Assembly: GCA_022013695.1 (NCBI GenBank)
Contig: JAKLPS010000014.1
Span: 1-64,000, forward strand
Direction: 5' to 3'
Length of the DNA stretch: 64,000 nucleotides
Source: Weeksellaceae bacterium
GTDB taxonomy: Bacteria; Bacteroidota; Bacteroidia; Flavobacteriales; Weeksellaceae
Part shown: piece after piece, positions 27,783 to 36,365 of the stretch
How positions within the stretch are numbered: the first letter of the stretch is position 1
How the letters are laid out: each line of letters begins with the position of its first letter
Notes under the pieces: model-generated
Told to the model about the DNA's origin: nothing
Seen by the model: the letters and a program-made list of their open reading frames with translations, nothing else
Databases searched by the model: none
Made by a program: the position numbers and the translations under genes

Positions 27783-29273
27783 CTATTTTGCGTGGTTCAT
27801 CGCGTTGGCGTCGATATTTACGCCCAAGCCTTGCGCCACCCTCATCCCTAGTTCGATATTCGCCCGGAAAAAGTGACAAAGCTGTCGGTTGATGATCTCG
27901 TCGCGTTTTGGTCCATCGACGGCACCCAGATGTCCAACGATGTTATGAACCAACGCCGTTCTGGCTTCCGGATTCAGTGCTTTTGTGTAGAACAGACCTG
28001 GCTGGGTGTAATGATCGTCATCGTTTTGATTTCTATCGTAATGCGCTACGTGAGAATTATCGAGATCATATTCCAAATTCTGGTACCCACTGTCTGGTTC
28101 CACATCGCTGAAACTGTTCGGGAAATAGTTTGGTTTGTCGGCATAATCAGAATCGTCTGCCATAAATCCGCCTCTTTGGAAGTTGTTGACTGCAAATGGA
28201 CATTTATTCACTTCCAGCTGATGCGAATTGACGCCTAATCTGTAGCGATGCGCGTCGGAATAAGAAAACAGTCGGCCTTGGAGCATCTTGTCTGGGGAAA
28301 AGCTGATTCCATCTACCAAGTGGCTCGGCGCAAAAGCGGCCTGCTCCACATGAACAAAATAATTTCGGGGTACTTCATTCAGTTCCATCACGCCAACTTC
28401 CTGCAAAGGAAACTCATCCTGAAACCAGACTTTGGTGACATCAAATGGGTTCCATCGCCATTCTTTTGCTTGCTCTTCTGTCATCGTCTGGATGTACAGT
28501 TTCCATTTTGGAAAATTACCAGATTCGATGGCGGTTATGAGATCTTCCTGAGCAAAATCCGGATTCTCGCCTTTCATTTTGGCGGCATCGCCATCTGAGA
28601 AATTCTGAATCCCTTGCTGGGTTTTGAAATGGAATTTGACCCAAGTTCTTTCATTCTTCTCATTAATCATAGAAAAAGTGTGCGATCCGAAACCGTGCAT
28701 ATGTCGGTAGCCGTGAGGCGTTCCCCGGTCTGACATCAATATTAGAACCTGATGGAGAGACTCCGGATTGAGAGACCAGAAGTCCCACATCATTGTTTTG
28801 CTTTTCAAATTTGTTTTTGGAACCCGTTTTTGAGTATGGATAAAATCTGGAAATTTCTTGGAATCCTTGATGAAGAAAACCGGCGTATTGTTTCCCACCA
28901 AATCCCAGTTTCCATCTTCCGTGTAGAATTTCAAGGCGAAACCTCTCGGATCTCTTTCTGTATCTGCGCTTCCCATCTCCCCGCCAACCGTCGAGAATCT
29001 TGCAAACATCCTGCACGATTTGCCAACGGCCGAAAAAAGTTTGGCCCTAGTCAAATTTGTGATATCGTGCGTTACTGTAAAAGTGCCGTAAGCTCCGGAG
29101 CCCTTCGCATGCACTATTCTTTCCGGAATTCTTTCTCGGACGAAGTGAGCCAGGTTTTCCTGAAGTACGAAATCCTGCAAAAGCACTGGACCGCGCGGGC
29201 CAACTGTTTGCGAATCCTGATGCTCAAAGTAGGGCGCTCCTACTGAATTGGTAAGTTTTTTCTTGTTTTCCAT
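27783..29273 (-). CDS. katA: Catalase (clade 3 type, monofunctional heme)
   Basis: Decomposes hydrogen peroxide to water and oxygen. The catalytic His is His55 in RIPERIVHAKGSGAYG. The distal region has RDPRGFALKFYTEDGNWDLV and VFFIKDSKKFPDFIHTQKR, and the heme-ligand Tyr is in GRLFSYSDAHRYRLGVNSHQ. At 496 residues it is of the small-subunit type. It is divergent from an OxyR-like regulator with 111 bp between starts, which strongly suggests peroxide-responsive control. Confidence 0.97.
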   Translation of the reverse strand: MENKKKLTNSVGAPYFEHQDSQTVGPRGPVLLQDFVLQENLAHFVRERIPERIVHAKGSGAYGTFTVTHDITNLTRAKLFSAVGKSCRMFARFSTVGGEMGSADTERDPRGFALKFYTEDGNWDLVGNNTPVFFIKDSKKFPDFIHTQKRVPKTNLKSKTMMWDFWSLNPESLHQVLILMSDRGTPHGYRHMHGFGSHTFSMINEKNERTWVKFHFKTQQGIQNFSDGDAAKMKGENPDFAQEDLITAIESGNFPKWKLYIQTMTEEQAKEWRWNPFDVTKVWFQDEFPLQEVGVMELNEVPRNYFVHVEQAAFAPSHLVDGISFSPDKMLQGRLFSYSDAHRYRLGVNSHQLEVNKCPFAVNNFQRGGFMADDSDYADKPNYFPNSFSDVEPDSGYQNLEYDLDNSHVAHYDRNQNDDDHYTQPGLFYTKALNPEARTALVHNIVGHLGAVDGPKRDEIINRQLCHFFRANIELGMRVAQGLGVNIDANAMNHAK

Positions 29274-29351
29274 ATGTTAGATTTTTAAAGTTCGTGCTAA
29301 TTATGAAGCTAAATTCGATAAAAAAAGTCATTCATGAAACAAATTAATAAG

Positions 29352-29359
29352 TATATTTG
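29352..29359 (+). promoter_or_regulatory. -7 promoter box upstream of the oxyR-like gene
   Basis: TATATTTG matches the flavobacterial -7 consensus TAnnTTTG and lies 25 bp before the GTG start. The -33 region TTCATG is only a weak match. Confidence 0.5.
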
Positions 29360-29384
29360 TCATAGATAATATAAATAAGAAACC

Positions 29385-30335
29385 GTGAATATCCAACAGT
29401 TAGAATATTTGATTGCAGTAGATAAATATAAGCATTTTGGGAAAGCTGCACAAGCGTGTTTTATAACGCAGCCAACTTTGAGTGCAATGATTCAAAAGTT
29501 AGAAGATGAGCTGGATGTCAAGATTTTTGACAGAACTACTCATCCCATTAGAACGACGGACGCAGGGGCAGAGCTCATCAAAGAAGCCCAAAAAATCATC
29601 GATGCGGTGATGGAACTGAAAAGTAAAGCGAATTTTCTTAATAATATTCTGGCAGGCAAACTAAATCTGGGGATCATTCCGACGGTTTCCACCTACATTC
29701 TGCCAAATGAAATTTTTAGTTTTCTGAAGAAAAATCCGCAGATCGAACTGAATATCAAAGAAATGACAACCGACAGTATTATCAAATCTTTGAAATCTGG
29801 TGAGCTGGATGCCGGCATTATTTCGACGCCTTACAGCGCTGCAGAACCTTTCTCTCAGGATTTTCTCTTCAACGAAGAGTTGATGCTCTACTCTGGCTTG
29901 GAAGCGGATCATAAGAAAGATTCCTTCGTTGTGCCAGAAGATATTGATGTAGACAAAGTATGGTTGTTGGAGGAAGGAAATTGCCTACGCACGCAGTTCG
30001 AAAATATTTGTCATCTCAAAGAAAACTCCTTGAAACCGAAGAATCTCGAATTTCTTGCTTCAAATATCAATACCTTGATCCAAATGGTGGACAAAGTCGG
30101 AGGACTGACCATTCTTTCCGAGATTGGCGTAGAGCAATTATCAGCAGATCAGAAAGAGAAAGTGTCCAGATTCATCAAGCCATTTCCGTATAGAGAAATC
30201 AGCTTGATCTATTACAAACCGACCTACAAACAGAAAATAATTGACGAATTAGTTTCCGAAATTAAAACGTCGATGGAGCAAAAACTGAACTATTACAAGG
30301 ACGCCGACAATTACCAAAGCATAAAACCGGAGTAA
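29385..30335 (+). CDS. oxyR: LysR-family peroxide regulator, OxyR-like
   Basis: A 316-residue LysR-type transcription factor. The N-terminal winged helix-turn-helix covers residues 1-60 (MNIQQLEYLIAVDKYKHFGK). The sensor domain contains Cys200 and Cys209 in EEGNCLRTQFENICHL, with the same spacing as the redox Cys199/Cys208 of E. coli OxyR, so disulfide switching is expected. Translation starts at GTG; no ATG gives the complete domain. The divergent catalase gene is the obvious target. Confidence 0.92.
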   Translation: MNIQQLEYLIAVDKYKHFGKAAQACFITQPTLSAMIQKLEDELDVKIFDRTTHPIRTTDAGAELIKEAQKIIDAVMELKSKANFLNNILAGKLNLGIIPTVSTYILPNEIFSFLKKNPQIELNIKEMTTDSIIKSLKSGELDAGIISTPYSAAEPFSQDFLFNEELMLYSGLEADHKKDSFVVPEDIDVDKVWLLEEGNCLRTQFENICHLKENSLKPKNLEFLASNINTLIQMVDKVGGLTILSEIGVEQLSADQKEKVSRFIKPFPYREISLIYYKPTYKQKIIDELVSEIKTSMEQKLNYYKDADNYQSIKPE

Positions 30336-30349
30336 CTGATTATTAGATT

Positions 30350-30379
30350 TTGAAATCTAAAAATTAGTTTGTACATTTG
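30350..30379 (+). promoter_or_regulatory. Promoter of metK (TTG-N19-TACATTTG)
   Basis: A -33 TTG (30350-30352) and a -7 TACATTTG (30372-30379) are separated by 19 bp, close to the Bacteroidota consensus TTG-N17-23-TAnnTTTG. The riboswitch begins about 20 bp downstream. Confidence 0.7.
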
Positions 30380-30398
30380 CGACCGATTTTTGAACCAA

Positions 30399-30446
30399 CG
30401 GAGGAAAACTTTGACTGATTGCAACCTCAATAAAAAATGCTAAAAC
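30399..30446 (+). promoter_or_regulatory. SAM-II-type riboswitch upstream of metK
   Basis: The segment reads GGAGG, then TTTGACTGATTGCAACCTC, then AATAAAAAATGCTAAAA. It aligns with the SAM-II consensus: a P1 helix (GAGG/CCTC at 30401-30404 and 30425-30428), the conserved UUGCA before the 3' strand of P1, an A-rich linker and the terminal GCUAAA that forms the pseudoknot. It lies between the promoter and the S-adenosylmethionine synthetase gene, the logical target for S-adenosylmethionine feedback. About 80 nt of leader follow, in which I see no clear terminator, so control of translation initiation is likelier. Confidence 0.75.
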
Positions 30447-30526
30447 AGATCTATTTCTCTTTTAGTTCCTTTTTATAAACAGTCAGTGTTTATCCTCAAA
30501 AATTTAATATAAAAAAGGAATAATTT

Positions 30527-31807
30527 ATGTCTTATTTATTTACGTCCGAGTCAGTTTCTGAAGGACATCCAGACAAAGTTGCCGATCAGATTTCTGATGC
30601 GCTTATCGATCATTTTTTAGCTTACGACAAAAACTCAAAAGTGGCTTGTGAAACGCTTGTCACCACCGGTCAGGTTGTTTTGGCAGGCGAGGTGAAGTCG
30701 GATGCTTATCTCGATGTTCAGCAAATCGCAAGAAATGTCATCAACAAAATTGGCTACACAAAGAGCGAGTATATGTTCAACGGCGATTCTTGTGGCGTGA
30801 TTTCTGCGATCCACGAGCAGTCTCCCGATATCAACCAAGGGGTTGACAGAACTTTGGATGAAACCGATTTCGAAGCCAGAGCAAACGCTCAAGGTGCCGG
30901 TGATCAGGGAATGATGTTTGGCTATGCAACCAACGAAACAGAGAATTATATGCCGTTGGCATTGGATATTGCGCATCAAATCCTGAAAGAATTGGCAGAC
31001 TTGCGACGAGAGGGTTCGGCAATTCCTTACCTTCGTCCCGATGCAAAATCTCAGGTAACCATCGAATACTCTGATGATCACAAACCGGTGAGGATAGACA
31101 GCATCGTGGTCTCTACACAGCACGACGATTTCGGAAGTGAAGAAGCGATGCTTGCGAAAATCAAAAAAGACATTATCGAAATTCTGATTCCGAAAATCAA
31201 AGCTAAGCTAAAACCAGAACTCCAAGAACTCTTCGATGGTGATATCAAATACCACATCAATCCGACTGGGAAATTCGTGATCGGTGGCCCGCACGGCGAC
31301 ACAGGTTTGACAGGAAGAAAAATCATCGTGGATACCTACGGTGGAAAAGGGGCGCACGGTGGTGGTGCATTTTCTGGAAAAGACCCTTCCAAAGTGGATA
31401 GAAGTGCCGCCTACGCCACCAGACACATTGCGAAAAACCTAGTTGCCGCGGGCGTTGCAGATGAAGTTTTGGTTCAGGTTTCTTACGCCATCGGTGTAGC
31501 CAAACCGTGCGGACTGTACATCAATACTTACGGAACTTCGAAACTGAACATCCACGATGGCGAATTGGCGAAAAAAGTGCAAAAATTATTTGACCTGCGA
31601 CCTTACGCAGTTGAAAAAAATCTGAAGCTTAGAAATCCTATTTATTTAGAAACTGCTGCTTACGGACATATGGGAAAAGAGTATTACAAAGCGGACAAAA
31701 CCTTCAACAAAGGACTTAAAAATGAACTAACTTTGAAAGATCTGGAGTTTTTTACTTGGGAAAAACTGGATAGGGTAGCGGATATAAAGAAAGAATTTGG
31801 ATTGTAA
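30527..31807 (+). CDS. metK: S-adenosylmethionine synthetase
   Basis: Makes S-adenosylmethionine from methionine and ATP in the cytoplasm. Signatures: [20 protein letters not shown] (residues 10-29), [15 protein letters not shown] (ATP site), and [19 protein letters not shown] (phosphate loop). At 426 residues it is slightly long for the family. It is a single gene with its own promoter, a SAM-II-like leader and its own terminator, so it appears to be feedback controlled by its product. Confidence 0.98.
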   Translation: MSYLFTSESVSEGHPDKVADQISDALIDHFLAYDKNSKVACETLVTTGQVVLAGEVKSDAYLDVQQIARNVINKIGYTKSEYMFNGDSCGVISAIHEQSPDINQGVDRTLDETDFEARANAQGAGDQGMMFGYATNETENYMPLALDIAHQILKELADLRREGSAIPYLRPDAKSQVTIEYSDDHKPVRIDSIVVSTQHDDFGSEEAMLAKIKKDIIEILIPKIKAKLKPELQELFDGDIKYHINPTGKFVIGGPHGDTGLTGRKIIVDTYGGKGAHGGGAFSGKDPSKVDRSAAYATRHIAKNLVAAGVADEVLVQVSYAIGVAKPCGLYINTYGTSKLNIHDGELAKKVQKLFDLRPYAVEKNLKLRNPIYLETAAYGHMGKEYYKADKTFNKGLKNELTLKDLEFFTWEKLDRVADIKKEFGL

Positions 31808-31833
31808 CCCCCCCCCCCAATTTATAACAATAA

Positions 31834-31869
31834 GAAACTGCTTTGTCTTGCGATGAGGCAGTTTTTTTG
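31834..31869 (+). terminator. Intrinsic terminator of metK
   Basis: AAACTGC (31835-31841) / GCAGTTT (31858-31864), with a 16-nt loop and a T run. It follows an 11-base C tract at 31808-31818. Confidence 0.88.
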
Positions 31870-31949
31870 ATTGTATAGATTCTTTTTGACTTACGCCTAT
31901 TTTCCAAAATCTGTTTTCTTATTTTTGTCGTATATAATTTTGAATAAAA

Positions 31950-32423
31950 ATGAAATCCAAAATACTGAGCCTCGTTATCTCACTCGCAGTCTGTGGTGTT
32001 GCAAAATCGCAACTTACGATGCATAAATTTATCACCGCTGGATATGTTTACGAAAAGCAAAGCTTCGGAGAGATTGGTGGCAAGCTTCTTTTTCTTAGCA
32101 ATGATGATGTGCTTTTCCGCATTGGCGCGTCTGCGTTGATGGGTTCTGCCAATAGCAAGTTCGCTATAATGCCAAAGGTGAATGCTGATTTTTTGTTAAA
32201 TTTCCAGAAAAATGTGGATTTTTATCACGCTCACTATTTTATTTTGGGAGCAGAAGCTACGAACAAATATGTAGCGCCGAAAGCGGGAGTCAGTCTCTTC
32301 GGGATTTTGGATTTGACGGGCGGTTACGGATTTTCGGTGGATAAAGAAGGAATTAATGGTAAGGAGTTGAAAGGATTGAATATCAATTTCACAATAAATA
32401 TCCCATTGGTTGTACTTAATTGA
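31950..32423 (+). CDS. Exported hypothetical protein, small outer-membrane-like
   Basis: A 157-residue protein with a signal peptide (LSLVISLAVCGVAKSQ, cleaved around residue 20). The mature part is rich in Gly, aromatic residues and alternating hydrophobic stretches (GGKLLFLSNDDVLFRIGA, TGGYGFSVDKEG), and it ends in VVLN, so a small beta-barrel or surface protein is plausible. I do not recognise a named family. A TAATTTTG -7-like box lies at 31935-31942. Confidence 0.8.
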   Translation: MKSKILSLVISLAVCGVAKSQLTMHKFITAGYVYEKQSFGEIGGKLLFLSNDDVLFRIGASALMGSANSKFAIMPKVNADFLLNFQKNVDFYHAHYFILGAEATNKYVAPKAGVSLFGILDLTGGYGFSVDKEGINGKELKGLNINFTINIPLVVLN

Positions 32424-32638
32424 TTTAACTTTTTGAGTATCGTTGAATCAAATCAAAGAAAAATGAAAGTTTAACAATTCATTAACGTTTTGTTTTGACT
32501 TTTTTATTACTTTTACAAACTCCAAAAATAGCGTATAGAATAATTTTACTTCATTATAAAAATTAAACAACCGAGTCAGGAAAATTAGTTGCCACCGTAA
32601 CTAATGATTTGCTGGGTTCTATACATAGAAGTATTATT

Positions 32639-33229
32639 ATGAAAGCGCAAACTGATAGCCAACTGATTCTACAGTATCAAAATGGTGATGAAAAATCACT
32701 TTCACTTTTGATCAACAGGCACAAAAAAGACCTTTTTAGCTTTATTTTTTACAAATTGATGGATCAAGATCTGGCCAATGATATGTTCCAGGACACATTC
32801 ATCAAAATAATTGTGACGCTCAAGGAAGGCCGTTACAAAGAGGAAAACAAGTTCATATTGTGGGCCAAACGCATTGCTCACAACCTGATCATCGACCATT
32901 ACCGATTACAGTCCAAGAATATCAAAATCTCCGAAACCTCGTACGAAAATGAGGAATTTTCCATCTTCGATATCATCAAAGAACCGGAGAGTAATATCGA
33001 AGACCGCTTGATCGATCAGCAGATTAATGATGATCTACTGAGAATGCTGGTGATGCTGCCCGACAACCAGCAAGAGGTCATTAAACTCAGATTTTTCGAC
33101 GGGCTCAGCTTCAAAGAAATTGCAGATCATACCGATACAAGCATCAATACGACTTTGGGACGCGTGAGATATGCCCTCATTAATTTGAGAAAAATCATGG
33201 AAGAACATAAAATTATTTTGACAAAATAA
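32639..33229 (+). CDS. RNA polymerase ECF sigma factor
   Basis: A 196-residue ECF sigma factor. Region 2 is visible in SLLINRHKKDLFSFIFYKLM, DLANDMFQDTFIKIIVTL and KFILWAKRIAHNLIIDHYR. Region 4 is LPDNQQEVIKLRFFDGLSFK followed by the recognition helix EIADHTDTSINTTLGRVRYA. I chose the ATG giving MKAQTDSQLI; the in-frame start ten codons upstream is less conserved-looking. No anti-sigma gene is adjacent; instead a 45-codon basic gene follows by 44 bp. A 215-bp leader lies upstream. Confidence 0.94.
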   Translation: MKAQTDSQLILQYQNGDEKSLSLLINRHKKDLFSFIFYKLMDQDLANDMFQDTFIKIIVTLKEGRYKEENKFILWAKRIAHNLIIDHYRLQSKNIKISETSYENEEFSIFDIIKEPESNIEDRLIDQQINDDLLRMLVMLPDNQQEVIKLRFFDGLSFKEIADHTDTSINTTLGRVRYALINLRKIMEEHKIILTK

Positions 33230-33273
33230 TAATAAAGATTTTCTTTTGGCGTTATTGTTGTAAAAGTCAGCCT

Positions 33274-33411
33274 ATGAAAAAAAACGACACTTTAACAGCA
33301 CGAGCTTTGACGCCAAAAAAACAAACAATCGATTTTCTGATGAGCTATTCCAAGAACATTCATCCGATAAAAACTAAGAACAGGAAAACCATTTTAGTTT
33401 CAAAGAACTAA
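33274..33411 (+). CDS. Small basic hypothetical protein next to the ECF sigma gene
   Basis: A 45-residue open frame starting ATG AAA AAA AAC GAC and ending at TAA. The product is strongly basic (about 11 Lys/Arg), with MKKNDTLTARALTPKKQTID, a short hydrophobic patch FLMSYS and a Lys-rich end KTKNRKTILVSKN. It is too short for most gene finders. It lies 44 bp after the sigma factor stop on the same strand, so co-transcription is likely. I have an impression that similar MKK-type miniproteins follow this sigma factor in related genomes, which needs a search. The function is unknown. Confidence 0.6.
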   Translation: MKKNDTLTARALTPKKQTIDFLMSYSKNIHPIKTKNRKTILVSKN

Positions 33412-33489
33412 GCATTTTTAGATTTTAAATAATTGATTTTTATGATTGAACCTTCCTTCGTGGATCAAAAATGATTAGATTTGTGCCTT

Positions 33490-34188
33490 ATGAAAAACGT
33501 AAGGCACATTTTTTTTGATCTCGACAATACCCTTTGGGATCACCGCAGAAATGCATATTTGACGATCAAAGAACTGTTTTTCCAACAAAACATTGCTGAA
33601 CTATATAAGATAGATTTTGAGTTATTTCACGATGCTTATCACAAGATCAATGAAAAACTGTGGGAACAAATTCGAGATGGAGAAATCGACAAAGATTATC
33701 TCAGAAAGCATCGATTTTACGACACTTTTCTGCATTTCCAAGTTGATAATCAGGACTTAGCAGATCATTTCGAGCATCATTTTCTGGATGAGATTCTGAA
33801 ATATAATGAACTGGTTCCGGGTGCGGCGGATCTTTTGGATTATTTGAAAACGAAAGAATATCAAATGCACATCATCTCCAATGGTTTCCAAGAAGTTACC
33901 GATAGAAAATGTGTTTTATCAGGAATCGCTGATTATTTTGAGACCATTACAAGCGCCGATTCCGTAGGAGTACGAAAGCCAAGACCCGAGATTTTCCAAC
34001 ATTCTTTAGATCTTGCAAAAGCCGAAAAAAATGAAAGTATTTTGATCGGAGACGATTGGATTGCGGATGTAAAAGGAGCGCAGAGATTCGGCATCGATGT
34101 GATTTTCTTCGATGTTTTTGATGAAAATCCTGAGGAAAAAGATTTGAAAACGGTAAAGCAGTTGTCAGAAGTAAAACAATATTTGTAA
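33490..34188 (+). CDS. HAD-family phosphatase, YjjG-like noncanonical pyrimidine nucleotidase
   Basis: A 232-residue haloacid dehalogenase superfamily hydrolase. Motif I is FFDLDNTLWDHR (residues 7-18), motif II ISNGFQE, motif III the Lys in VRKPRPEIFQHSL, and motif IV LIGDDWIADVKGAQ. The helical cap lies between motifs I and II. Closest in type to YjjG, which removes phosphate from noncanonical pyrimidine nucleotides. A TAGATTTG -7 box at 33476-33483 is close to the start, so the leader is very short. A TTG three codons upstream is rejected. Confidence 0.92.
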   Translation: MKNVRHIFFDLDNTLWDHRRNAYLTIKELFFQQNIAELYKIDFELFHDAYHKINEKLWEQIRDGEIDKDYLRKHRFYDTFLHFQVDNQDLADHFEHHFLDEILKYNELVPGAADLLDYLKTKEYQMHIISNGFQEVTDRKCVLSGIADYFETITSADSVGVRKPRPEIFQHSLDLAKAEKNESILIGDDWIADVKGAQRFGIDVIFFDVFDENPEEKDLKTVKQLSEVKQYL

Positions 34189-34207
34189 GTAAGAAATAGA
34201 GTGAAAA

Positions 34208-35176
34208 TTAAATTCCCAAACTTTCTCTTACTCTTGTCATCGTGGCTGCTGCAATAGTTCTCGTTTTCTTTGCCCCTTCTTGCAATGTAGATTCGAGTTC
34301 CTCGAGATGATTCAAATAATAGTCAAAAGTCTCTCTTTCCTTAGCAAATTTGTTAAGAATAAGATCCAATAATTCTTTTTTGGCGTGGCCATAACCATAA
34401 TTTCCGGCCAAATATTTTGCCCTTAATTCTTCCATTTGTTCAGGACTAGCCACTAAAGAATAAATGGCGAAAACTTTGTCTGTTTCGGGGTTTTTAGGAT
34501 CTTCCAGCGGCGTAGAATCGGTTTCGATGCTCATGATTTGCTTTTTCAATTCTTTCTCGGGCAAGAAAATGTTGATAATATTTCCTCTGGATTTCGACAT
34601 TTTGTGTCCGTCGGTTCCCGGAACATATTTGGTGTCGCGCTGGAGCTCGGCCTGAGGCAATACCAGCACTTCGCCCATTTGATTATTGAATCTGGAAGCT
34701 ACATCGCGCGCAATTTCCAGATGCTGAAGCTGATCATTCCCAACGGGAACAATCTCGGCATCGTAAAGCAGAATATCGGCTGCCATCAGCATTGGATACG
34801 TGAATAATCCAGCGTTTACATCGCTCAAGCGATCTGCTTTATCTTTGAAAGAATGTGCCAAAGTGAGTCTTTGATAAGGAAAAAAACACGACAGATGCCA
34901 CGATAGTTCGCAGGTTTCCGGGATGTCGCTTTGGCGGTAGAAATACGTTTTTTCTGTGTCTAAGCCACAGGCAAGCCACGCTGCGGCAATCTCGTAAGTA
35001 TTTTTCTTAAGCTCTGCCGCATTTTTGATTTGCGTCAAAGAATGGAGATTGGCGATGAATAAAAAGGACTCGTTCTCAGCTTTTTTGGATAGTTCGATGG
35101 CGGGAATGATCGCTCCCAAAAGGTTTCCCAAATGTGGCGTTCCAGTTGCTTGTATTCCGGTAAGGATTCTAGACAT
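34208..35176 (-). CDS. trpS: Tryptophanyl-tRNA synthetase
   Basis: Class I aminoacyl-tRNA synthetase charging tRNA-Trp, 322 residues. The HIGH-type motif is TGIQATGTPHLGNLLGA (residues 5-21) and the KMSKS loop is PGTDGHKMSKSRGNIIN (about 187-203). DILLYDAEIVPVGNDQLQHL is the tryptophan-binding region. It overlaps by 8 bp the 3' end of a toxin-antitoxin remnant on the same strand. Confidence 0.97.
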   Translation of the reverse strand: MSRILTGIQATGTPHLGNLLGAIIPAIELSKKAENESFLFIANLHSLTQIKNAAELKKNTYEIAAAWLACGLDTEKTYFYRQSDIPETCELSWHLSCFFPYQRLTLAHSFKDKADRLSDVNAGLFTYPMLMAADILLYDAEIVPVGNDQLQHLEIARDVASRFNNQMGEVLVLPQAELQRDTKYVPGTDGHKMSKSRGNIINIFLPEKELKKQIMSIETDSTPLEDPKNPETDKVFAIYSLVASPEQMEELRAKYLAGNYGYGHAKKELLDLILNKFAKERETFDYYLNHLEELESTLQEGAKKTRTIAAATMTRVRESLGI

Positions 35177-35637
35177 TTTCGATAAGAATTTTAATTTCTG
35201 CCCTTAATTTTGGCAAATGATTAATGACCACAGACCAGATATTTTTCATCAGATACACTGTCATAAGCGGGGATGACGTGATTTCTAAGGGCGATGATTG
35301 CTGTGGATTCAGAGATTTTCTCCAAGTAATAAATATTTTTTTTCGTGATTTTATTGACAGCTTCGCCAATTATTTCCAAATCTCTCTCTACGGCTCTTTT
35401 CGTCCATAAATCTGATATTTATTTTTATTGATGGATTGGATAAGAATCGGATTTTTCAATGCCTGTTCATCAACCAAATAATAATCAAAAAGATCAATCG
35501 GAGAAAATTTCACAAGGATATCGCTGTCGCTATTGTCATTGTAGTTTTTTGAAAGAACAGACCCAAATAGATACCAATTCTCTCCTTTTATGTTCTTTGC
35601 ACCATTAATTTTTTTTATTAAGAATATAGTCTCTCAT
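35169..35637 (-). pseudogene. Collapsed MNT-HepT type toxin-antitoxin remnant
   Basis: On the minus strand one frame reads a nucleotidyltransferase (MNT) N-terminal motif, ENWYLFGSVLSKNYNDNSDS then DILVKFSPIDLFDYY, and its C-terminal piece ALKNPILIQSIN...YQIYGRK. It then runs straight into the middle of a HepT-like RNase, AVERDLEIIGEAVNKI and RNHVIPAYDSVSDE. The HepT tail continues in another frame (IWSVVINHLPKLRAEIKIL) after a frameshift near 35245. The start is also out of frame by one base at an A8 run (about 35610-35620). In HepT the RNxxxHxY active site has become RNHVIPAY, with Pro for His. The missing MNT middle and HepT N-terminus point to an internal deletion. Not expected to be functional. 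Confidence 0.8.
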
Positions 35638-35720
35638 TGCACAAAAATAAGAAATTAATTTTATCAAAAAATGCTTGCAGTTTGGTCCGATCTACCATCA
35701 GCTTTTCAAAATTTTAACGG

Positions 35721-36365
35721 TCAAAAATCGAGGCCGTTTGGAAATGCTTTTCTTCTGAAAATGTAGAGAAATAGCGCTCCAACGGTGATAGAACTATCGG
35801 CAACATTGAAAATATACTTGAAAAACTCGATCCGATTGCCTCCAAAAACAGGAACCCAATCGGGCCAAACCGAATCGACCAAGGGAAAATGCAACATATC
35901 GACCACGCAGCCTTTCATTAAATCTGAATAACCCTGACCAAATGCCGTAAGTTTGGAAACGCCGCTATAATCGATCCAGCGGCCGGAAGCGGCATCATAA
36001 AAAGTTCCGCTATCGAAAATGACCCCGTAAAAAACACCATCAATAACATTCCCGATGGCACCAGCAAAAATCACAGCCATCGGGATCACAAGATAGTTCG
36101 ACGCTCCTTTTTTCAGCCATTTTCTGAACAGGAACATCATCGCGACAGCCAGCGCAATTCGGAGAATGATCAACGCATATTTGCCCCAAAGTCCTCCAAA
36201 ATGAAGCCCATAAGCCATTCCGGGATTTTCTACAAAAGTGAGTTTGAACCAGCTGAGTCCAAAGACATTGACGCTTTCGCCGAGATAGAAATGCGTTTTG
36301 ATATAGATTTTCGAGAATTGATCTATGAAAAGGATCAATAGCGTGATGGCGATTATTTTTTTCAT
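35721..36365 (-). CDS. lspA: Lipoprotein signal peptidase (signal peptidase II)
   Basis: Inner-membrane aspartyl protease that cleaves prolipoprotein signal peptides. Four hydrophobic helices are visible; the family motifs are VENPGMAYGL (about residue 50), GNVIDGVFYG with the first catalytic-type Asp, and FNVADSSITVGALFLY with the second. It has 214 residues, longer than E. coli LspA (164), because of an insertion between the two Asp motifs, usual for Bacteroidota. It ends the ileS-to-lspA minus-strand run and overlaps the preceding gene by one base. Confidence 0.96.
   Translation of the reverse strand: MKKIIAITLLILFIDQFSKIYIKTHFYLGESVNVFGLSWFKLTFVENPGMAYGLHFGGLWGKYALIILRIALAVAMMFLFRKWLKKGASNYLVIPMAVIFAGAIGNVIDGVFYGVIFDSGTFYDAASGRWIDYSGVSKLTAFGQGYSDLMKGCVVDMLHFPLVDSVWPDWVPVFGGNRIEFFKYIFNVADSSITVGALFLYIFRRKAFPNGLDF

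Noticed and set aside
27873-29246. Several 110-165 codon plus-strand frames antisense to katA
   Set aside because: Catalase is full length and highly conserved on the minus strand; the antisense frames lack family features.
35641-35720. Possible promoter or small gene between the toxin-antitoxin relic and lspA
   Set aside because: Only AT-rich sequence with no clear promoter box, hairpin or start codon context.
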